A program made the translations under genes and the position numbers. This document shows positions 5,259-8,999 of a stretch of 8,999 nucleotides of DNA, piece by piece. Location: NCBI GenBank assembly GCA_021296025.1, contig JAGWBF010000062.1, forward strand, positions 1-8,999. The letters are read 5' to 3'. The notes under the pieces were generated by a model. It was not told the origin of the DNA. It worked only from the letters and a program-made list of their open reading frames with translations, and made no database searches. How positions within the stretch are numbered: the stretch's first letter is position 1; each line of letters opens with the position of its first letter. This stretch comes from Dehalococcoidia bacterium. GTDB taxonomy: Bacteria; Chloroflexota; Dehalococcoidia; Lucifugimonadales; JAGWBF01.

Positions 5259-6500
5259 CTAGTTTCCGCCCGCCTTCTGCCCATTCAGGGCCTGCTCGAA
5301 GGAGCTAATGCTGGGATCTATAAGCAAGGGATGCACCACATCTTCCACTGCTTCCTGGGTCTTGAGTCCGTTTCCAGTGATGTAGGCCACCGTGAGCTCA
5401 TCCCGCTTTATGGCCCCGCTGGATGCCAGGTACCGGAGCCCCGAAATCACGACGCCCCCGGCCGTCTCGGTGAAGATGCCCTCGGTCTCGGCCAGGAGCT
5501 TTATGCCCTCGGTCACGCTCTCTTCAGGGACGGCGTAGGCCGAGCCTCCGCTCTCACGAAGGGTCCTGATGGCATAGATACCGTCGGCCGGGTTCCCGAT
5601 GGCCAGGGACTTGGCAACGGTGTTCGGCTTCACCGGCTTGATAATGTCGTCTTCAGACTCGAACCCATCTACGATGGGGGCGCATCCGGCTGCTTGGGTC
5701 AGGTGCATCTTCGTTGTAACAGGAGCGTCCAGAAGGCCAAGGGACTCCAGCTCCTTGTAGCCCTTGTAAATCTTCGTGTACATGGAGCCAGAAGCTGAAG
5801 GCACCACTGCGTGCTGAGGGGCCCGCCAGTTCAGCTGCTCCGCCACCTCATAGCCGAGGGTCTTGCTGCCTTCGGCGTAGAAGGCGCGCATGTTGATGTT
5901 TACGAAAGCCCAGTTCCAGTTGTCCCCCACCTCGCTGCACAGCCGGTTGACCTCGTCGTAGCTGCCCTTTATAGCCACAACCGTAGGGGCATATATGGCG
6001 GCGCCGATCACTTTGCCGGCCTCCAGGTCTGCAGGGATGAACACCACTGCTTTCATTCCCGCCCGGGCGGCATGGGCGGCCACCGAACAAGCCAGGTTGC
6101 CGGTGGAGGCGCATGCCAGGGTTTCGAAGCCGAACTCCAGGGCCTTTGTGGCTGCGACGGAAACCACCCGGTCCTTGAAGGAGTAGGACGGGTTTACGCT
6201 GTCGTTCTTGATGTAGAGGTTGTCCAAGCCAAGGAGCTTGCCCAGGTTCTTCGACTTGACCAGGGGGGTAAATCCGGCGTTGATGTCCACAGCATCGGTC
6301 CCATCCACCGGCAGCAAATCCTGGTACCGCCACATGCTCAAGGGGCCGCTGGTGATGCGGTCCCGGCTTATGATGCGGGCAATGGCATCATAGTCGTAGG
6401 CAACTTCGAGGGGGCCGAAGCAGAAGTCGCAGACGTTGAGAGGTTCTGTGGGGTAGGTCCTGCCGCACTCACGGCAGCGGAGGCCGGTAACAAAAGCCAC
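5259..6500 (-). CDS. thrC: threonine synthase-like PLP enzyme with N-terminal zinc ribbon
   Basis: Threonine synthase converts O-phosphohomoserine to threonine with PLP (fold type II). This 413-aa protein begins with a four-Cys zinc ribbon, C9-x2-C12 and C24-x2-C27, common in archaeal and several bacterial ThrC proteins. The substrate loop GFTPL lies at 76-80, the PLP lysine K109 in NPSYSFKDR, the ASTGN loop at 131-135, and the phosphate-binding region PSASGSMYTK at 234-243. TEGIFTETAGG follows at 339-349. The start is GTG (6498-6500) with a weak AAGG about 10 nt upstream; no in-frame ATG is available nearby. It heads an operon with the NIL and sulfur-carrier genes. That context raises the possibility that this copy uses the carrier thiocarboxylate on O-phosphohomoserine, as CysM does with CysO on O-phosphoserine. 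The sequence alone is consistent with ordinary threonine synthase, which remains the default call. Confidence 0.92.
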   Translation of the reverse strand: MAFVTGLRCRECGRTYPTEPLNVCDFCFGPLEVAYDYDAIARIISRDRITSGPLSMWRYQDLLPVDGTDAVDINAGFTPLVKSKNLGKLLGLDNLYIKNDSVNPSYSFKDRVVSVAATKALEFGFETLACASTGNLACSVAAHAARAGMKAVVFIPADLEAGKVIGAAIYAPTVVAIKGSYDEVNRLCSEVGDNWNWAFVNINMRAFYAEGSKTLGYEVAEQLNWRAPQHAVVPSASGSMYTKIYKGYKELESLGLLDAPVTTKMHLTQAAGCAPIVDGFESEDDIIKPVKPNTVAKSLAIGNPADGIYAIRTLRESGGSAYAVPEESVTEGIKLLAETEGIFTETAGGVVISGLRYLASSGAIKRDELTVAYITGNGLKTQEAVEDVVHPLLIDPSISSFEQALNGQKAGGN

Positions 6501-6543
6501 TATTAAGATGCCTTGATGGGTTGATGTGGGGCTCGCAGTAACG

Positions 6544-6574
6544 ATGCCCTAACGGTGATGGTACCAAAGGGCAT
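6544..6574. promoter_or_regulatory. inverted repeat overlapping the thrC promoter, candidate operator
   Basis: ATGCCCT at 6544-6550 and AGGGCAT at 6568-6574 form a perfect 7-bp dyad with a 17-nt spacer. It lies across the -10 box and predicted start site of the thrC operon, where a bound repressor or a 5' leader structure could act. The arms are 24 bp apart centre to centre, slightly over two helical turns. No regulator gene is adjacent. The dyad may be chance. Confidence 0.35.
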
Positions 6575-6586
6575 GTAGGATGTCAA
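6558..6586 (-). promoter_or_regulatory. sigma-70-type promoter of the thrC-NIL-moaD operon
   Basis: On the minus strand TTGACA (6586-6581) is a perfect -35 box. It is followed by exactly 17 nt and TACCAT (6563-6558), which matches 4 of 6 -10 positions. Transcription would begin near 6550, giving a leader of about 50 nt before the thrC GTG. It lies in the non-coding gap 6501-6656, facing thrC, and no other gene could use it. Confidence 0.6.
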
Positions 6587-6590
6587 CGCG

Positions 6591-6611
6591 AGGGGGCCCT
6601 TCCTCCCCCCT
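6591..6611. terminator. GC-rich hairpin after the DUF1801 gene
   Basis: AGGGGG (6591-6596) pairs with CCCCCT (6606-6611) over a 9-nt loop. It lies 46 nt downstream of the DUF1801 stop and just upstream of the thrC promoter, a sensible place to insulate the two units. On the minus strand the hairpin is not followed by T-residues, so it would be a weak or factor-dependent terminator at best. Confidence 0.3.
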
Positions 6612-6656
6612 TTGGCGGCGCCTCTGCTCAAGCCTGAAGGGCGTCTCTGCGTTCGG

Positions 6657-7016
6657 CTAGGCAGCAGCGACAAGGGCCCGGAGGGCAGGGCGCTGGGCGT
6701 CGTCGAGGGAACGTATCTTCACGTGGCGCATCCGCGCCCCCGTTCCTTCCAGCAGCCCCTCCGGGTCGGACAAGCCTGTGCCTCTGTAGAAACCCAGGTT
6801 CACCCACGCGGAATGGGGCAGAATGTAGGCATATCCGTCAATCATCTTTCTCGGCCCCACGCCATAGGTTGCCGCCCGGTCCCCCAGGCGGACGACCTCG
6901 CAGGAGTCTGGGTGCACGTCCAGGACCATCTCCCTCAGAGCGCTGATGACCGGGCGTAGGGGTTCCTTGGTCAGGCTGAGCAGGTCATCGAATGAACCGA
7001 TTCTGGCAGGCGACAT
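6657..7016 (-). CDS. DUF1801 (YdhG-like) domain protein
   Basis: This small soluble protein of 119 aa belongs to the DUF1801/YdhG-like family, whose members adopt a TATA-box-binding-protein-like fold and have no established activity. Characteristic elements are the N-terminal helix with LREMVLDVHPDSCEVVRLGD (27-46), YGVGP (51-55) and the Lys-rich turn that follows. The strand pair YAYILPHSAWVNLGFYRG (62-79) comes next, then LEGTGARMRHVKIRSLDDA (88-106), the most diagnostic segment. The start codon at 7016 is supported by GAGGAGGGAG immediately upstream. It diverges from the dnaJ operon across 197 nt and is transcribed alone. No neighbour suggests its role. No good -35/-10 pair was found for it, although TATACT is present on this strand in the AT-rich gap. 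Confidence 0.83.
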   Translation of the reverse strand: MSPARIGSFDDLLSLTKEPLRPVISALREMVLDVHPDSCEVVRLGDRAATYGVGPRKMIDGYAYILPHSAWVNLGFYRGTGLSDPEGLLEGTGARMRHVKIRSLDDAQRPALRALVAAA

Positions 7017-7064
7017 CTCCCTCCTCTACCTGTAGCGAAGTCTTCATCTGTCCAATCTAATGCA

Positions 7065-7093
7065 GTGACAAGCTGACATAACATTAGTATAAT
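7065..7093 (+). promoter_or_regulatory. promoter P1 of the dnaJ-hspR-clpB operon
   Basis: GTGACA (7065-7070, 5/6 to the -35 consensus) is followed by 17 nt and a perfect TATAAT (7088-7093). Initiation would be near 7100, leaving a leader of about 114 nt before dnaJ. A 6-bp AT dyad, TAATAA (7090-7095) and TTATTA (7108-7113), overlaps the -10 and start point and could be a regulator site, though AT-rich arms carry little information. Confidence 0.5.
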
Positions 7094-7143
7094 AAGTTGA
7101 TAGCGATTTATTAATTATGGTACTAGACATATATATAAATACC

Positions 7144-7167
7144 TCTGGCTATATTGACAATCTGGCT
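7144..7167. repeat. 7-bp direct repeat flanking the P2 -35 box
   Basis: TCTGGCT occurs at 7144-7150 and again at 7161-7167, 17 bp apart, on either side of TTGACA (7154-7159). A tandem recognition site for the operon's regulator is possible; chance is equally possible for 7 bp. Confidence 0.25.
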
Positions 7168-7183
7168 CTTTGCCACGTAGAAT
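7154..7183 (+). promoter_or_regulatory. promoter P2 of the dnaJ-hspR-clpB operon
   Basis: A perfect TTGACA (7154-7159), an 18-nt spacer and TAGAAT (7178-7183, 5/6) form a good vegetative promoter. Initiation near 7190 would leave about 24 nt before the dnaJ ATG. Two vegetative-type promoters with no CIRCE element (TTAGCACTC-N9-GAGTGCTAA) fit repressor-based rather than alternative-sigma heat-shock control. Confidence 0.55.
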
Positions 7184-7213
7184 TTTACTGGAGAACACAT
7201 ACAGAGAACGGCC

Positions 7214-8113
7214 ATGGAGAACTTCTACGCTCGCCTCGGCGTTTCCAAGGAAGCCTCCGAAAAGGAGATACGCCAAGCATACCGGAAAAAGGCCCGGCAG
7301 CTCCATCCTGACCTTAATCCGGGAAATGCGGAGGCTGAAGACGAGTTCAAGAAGATCAACGAAGCCTACGAGGTGCTCTCCGACCCCGACAACAGAAAGA
7401 GCTACGACAAGTACGGAGACAACTGGCGTTACGCCGACCAGCTTGACCAAGCCCAGGCAAACGGCCAGAGTTTTCACAGCCGACGCTACAGTTACGGCTA
7501 TGGAGATGGGGACTCGGGATTCAACTTTTCGTCTATTCCCACCAGCGACTTCTTTGCCGACGTATTCTCCGGCATGGGAGACATGGGGACCTCGCCGGCA
7601 AGATATTCAGCGGAGCTGACCTTGGAGGAAGCCTTCGCCGGAACGGTCCGGTTGGTCGAAACAGCTACCGGCAGGTCGGGACAGCCTAGAAAGCTGGAGG
7701 TGAAGATACCTCCGGGGGTCGATACCGGCTCCAAGGTTCGCATTCCCGTTGGAAACAACCGGGGCCAGCAGATTTATCTTCACATTACCGTCAAGGACCA
7801 TCCACGCTTCCAGCGCTCGGGCACCGACCTGACGACGGAGGTGGAAGTACCGATGTCCGATGCTGTACTCGGCGGTGAAGCGCCGGTCCGGACCATGACT
7901 GGCCAGGTGATGCTGGCCATTCCAGCGGAGACCCAGAACGGGCAGACCTTCAGGCTGGCAGGCCAGGGTATGCCGCACCTGAAAGATTCGAATAAGAGGG
8001 GAGACCTACTGGCAACCACCAAGGTAGTCCTTCCCAAGGGCCTCACCGAAGAGGAGCGAGACCTTTTCCGGCAGATCCGTGAGCTACGGTATGCCAAGGA
8101 GAAGCGAGCATGA
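7214..8113 (+). CDS. dnaJ: class B J-domain co-chaperone (DnaJ/CbpA type)
   Basis: This cytosolic Hsp40 of 299 aa stimulates DnaK ATPase activity and delivers unfolded clients. The J domain spans residues 2-68, with the HPD catalytic motif at 31-33 and the basic helix QAYRKKARQ before it. A Gly/Phe-type linker rich in Tyr, Gly, Asp and Ser follows (about 85-125, including SYGYGDGDSGFNF). Two beta-sandwich substrate-binding domains come next (about 127-285), with LTLEEAFAGT, VKIPPGVDTGSKVRI and GDLLATTKVVLP. The four CxxCxGxG zinc repeats of class A DnaJ are absent, which places it with CbpA-like class B proteins. The start has only a weak AGAGAA upstream, but the J domain begins immediately after it. 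Its stop overlaps the hspR start (ATGA, 8110-8113). DnaK and GrpE are not in the window, so the protein presumably serves ClpB-DnaK disaggregation from this operon. Confidence 0.93.
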   Translation: MENFYARLGVSKEASEKEIRQAYRKKARQLHPDLNPGNAEAEDEFKKINEAYEVLSDPDNRKSYDKYGDNWRYADQLDQAQANGQSFHSRRYSYGYGDGDSGFNFSSIPTSDFFADVFSGMGDMGTSPARYSAELTLEEAFAGTVRLVETATGRSGQPRKLEVKIPPGVDTGSKVRIPVGNNRGQQIYLHITVKDHPRFQRSGTDLTTEVEVPMSDAVLGGEAPVRTMTGQVMLAIPAETQNGQTFRLAGQGMPHLKDSNKRGDLLATTKVVLPKGLTEEERDLFRQIRELRYAKEKRA

Positions 8114-8454
8114 TGGTTGACTATGGGTTCCATGATGAACCTTGCTATGTCATAAGCGTAGCGGCCCGGATGGTGGGGGTGCACGCCCAGACCCTTCGGT
8201 ACTACGAGAGAGTGGGGTTGGTGGAACCCTCCCGGTCGATGGGGAAGCAGCGACTTTATTCACCCAGGGATATCGAGCTGCTAAGAAGGATCAAGGCTCT
8301 CACGGACGAGATGGGAGTGAACCTGGCGGGTGTGGAGGTAGTCCTGAAACTGATGAATCGTGTCAACCAACTGGAAGCTCAGGTCAAGGATCTAGCTGCC
8401 GAGGTCGATCGCCTAGGTGAATCAAGACAGAGCTACAGGCGAGAACAGGCCTGA
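8110..8454 (+). CDS. hspR: MerR-family heat-shock repressor HspR
   Basis: HspR represses chaperone operons and uses DnaK as co-repressor in actinobacteria, so free DnaK reports folding stress. The 114-aa protein has the winged-helix DNA-binding domain in the first ~80 residues. These include YVISVAARMVGVHAQTLRYYERVGLVEPSR (13-42), a wing ending QRLYSPRDIELLRRI (47-61) and EMGVNLAGVEVVL (67-79). LTDEMGVNLAGVE is diagnostic for HspR over metal- or drug-sensing MerR proteins. No effector domain follows, only a helix likely to form a coiled coil (82-104). AAGGAG lies 8 nt before the ATG at 8110; a second ATG at 8113 is equally usable. It is translationally coupled to dnaJ and sits 13 nt before clpB, so autoregulation of the operon is expected. 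No exact HAIR sequence is seen upstream of dnaJ. Confidence 0.92.
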   Translation: MMVDYGFHDEPCYVISVAARMVGVHAQTLRYYERVGLVEPSRSMGKQRLYSPRDIELLRRIKALTDEMGVNLAGVEVVLKLMNRVNQLEAQVKDLAAEVDRLGESRQSYRREQA

Positions 8455-8467
8455 AGGAGATAAGGTG

Positions 8468-8999
8468 ATGGTACTGAGTCCTGAAAAATTTACCGAACAG
8501 GCACGACAGGTGTTGTCCGACTCCCAAGCCATTGTTCGCCGGTACCGCCACAGCCAGTGGGATGTGGAGCATGTGCTGCTGGCGCTGCTGGAACTGGAGT
8601 CGGGCCTGACTGCCGATGTTCTGGGCAAGCTGGGAATCCTTCTCGAGCCGGTGCGGGACCAGGTGCGGGGAGCCCTGGAGAAGTTCCCGAAGATGGCTAC
8701 CGAGACGAATCAGATTTACGCAACTCCCAGGGCCGCCCAGATGCTGGAGAACGCCCGCCTGGAAGCGGAGCACATGAAGGATGAGTTCATCGGAACCGAG
8801 CACCTGCTAATCGCCGCCACCATGGAGCGCGATGGTGAGTCCCGGCAAATCCTGAAAGATGCCGGAATCGACCAGGAGAACGTTTATCGGGCCTTGATGC
8901 AGGTACGGGGAAGCCACAGGGTCGACGATCCCAGGGCCGAGAGCAAGTATCGCTCCCTCGAAAAGTACAGCATCGACCTGACAAAGCTTGCTGAAGAAG
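8468..8999 (+). CDS. clpB: ClpB-type AAA+ disaggregase, N-terminal part (3' end outside window)
   Basis: ClpB (Hsp104) threads aggregated polypeptides through its hexameric pore, working with DnaK and DnaJ. The frame stays open to the last base, giving 177 codons. They encode the double Clp_N repeat: KFTEQARQVLSDSQAIVRRY (7-26) with WDVEHVLLALLE (31-42), then ATPRAAQMLENARLEAEH with EFIGTEHLLIAA (about 85-117). The linker that precedes the first ATPase domain, SKYRSLEKYSIDLT, is at about 158-171. The Walker motifs lie beyond the window. Clp_N also occurs in ClpC and ClpA, so the paralogue is called from the HspR operon context. A strong AAGGAG lies 8 nt before the ATG at 8468; an in-frame GTG immediately precedes it. 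Confidence 0.88.
   Translation, partial: MVLSPEKFTEQARQVLSDSQAIVRRYRHSQWDVEHVLLALLELESGLTADVLGKLGILLEPVRDQVRGALEKFPKMATETNQIYATPRAAQMLENARLEAEHMKDEFIGTEHLLIAATMERDGESRQILKDAGIDQENVYRALMQVRGSHRVDDPRAESKYRSLEKYSIDLTKLAEE

Noticed and set aside
5259..5275. ThrC ends in Ala-Gly-Gly-Asn, resembling a masked sulfur-carrier tail
   Set aside because: The protein is a PLP enzyme with no ubiquitin-like fold; a Gly-Gly near a disordered C-terminus is common by chance.
5361..5367. CTTGAGT, half of the HspR HAIR site
   Set aside because: It lies inside thrC coding sequence and no ACTCAAG partner follows at 7 nt.
5250..6506. Two long plus-strand frames (182 and 231 codons) opposite thrC
   Set aside because: They are shadows of the well-supported thrC on the other strand, with low-complexity, non-family translations.

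Overview
The window is a densely packed, GC-rich bacterial chromosome segment with no mobile elements, rRNA, tRNA or CRISPR. It holds core metabolism on the left and a heat-shock operon on the right. The best taxonomic guess is a Chloroflexota bacterium, possibly Dehalococcoidia or SAR202-like. The reasons are a dnaJ-hspR-clpB operon of the HspR type, a zinc-ribbon threonine synthase grouped with NIL and CysO-like MoaD genes, and frequent GTG starts. An actinobacterial or related deep lineage cannot be excluded, and no marker gene decides it.

Layout. Positions 1-1999 (+): the 3' part of shikimate kinase (aroK, cut by the window edge), a TauE/SafE-type membrane anion exporter, and a GYD-domain protein. 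The GYD gene converges on aroB and overlaps it by 9 nt. Positions 1991-3356 (-): an unlisted 58-codon single-pass membrane protein, a 21-codon mini-ORF and aroB (3-dehydroquinate synthase). These are joined by an ATGA overlap and a GTGA overlap. The unit diverges from tgt (3449-4636, +; tRNA-guanine transglycosylase of queuosine modification) across a short AT-rich promoter region.

Positions 4686-6586 (-): a three-gene operon of threonine synthase, NIL-domain protein and CysO-like MoaD/ThiS sulfur carrier. It has a well-formed TTGACA-N17-TACCAT promoter and a 7-bp dyad over the -10. The carrier ends in Gly-Gly-Ala-Thr, so two residues would have to be removed before it could carry sulfur. This is the most interesting system here: a PLP enzyme, a NIL domain and a sulfur carrier together suggest carrier-dependent sulfur insertion (for example homocysteine formation), which is an inference.

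Positions 6657-7016 (-): a DUF1801 (YdhG-like) protein. Positions 7017-7213 are an AT-rich divergent intergenic region with two good sigma-70-type promoters facing right. They drive dnaJ (class B, CbpA-like), hspR (MerR family) and clpB (N-terminal part only, cut by the window end). HspR probably autoregulates this disaggregase/co-chaperone operon, but no canonical HAIR operator (CTTGAGT-N7-ACTCAAG) is visible.
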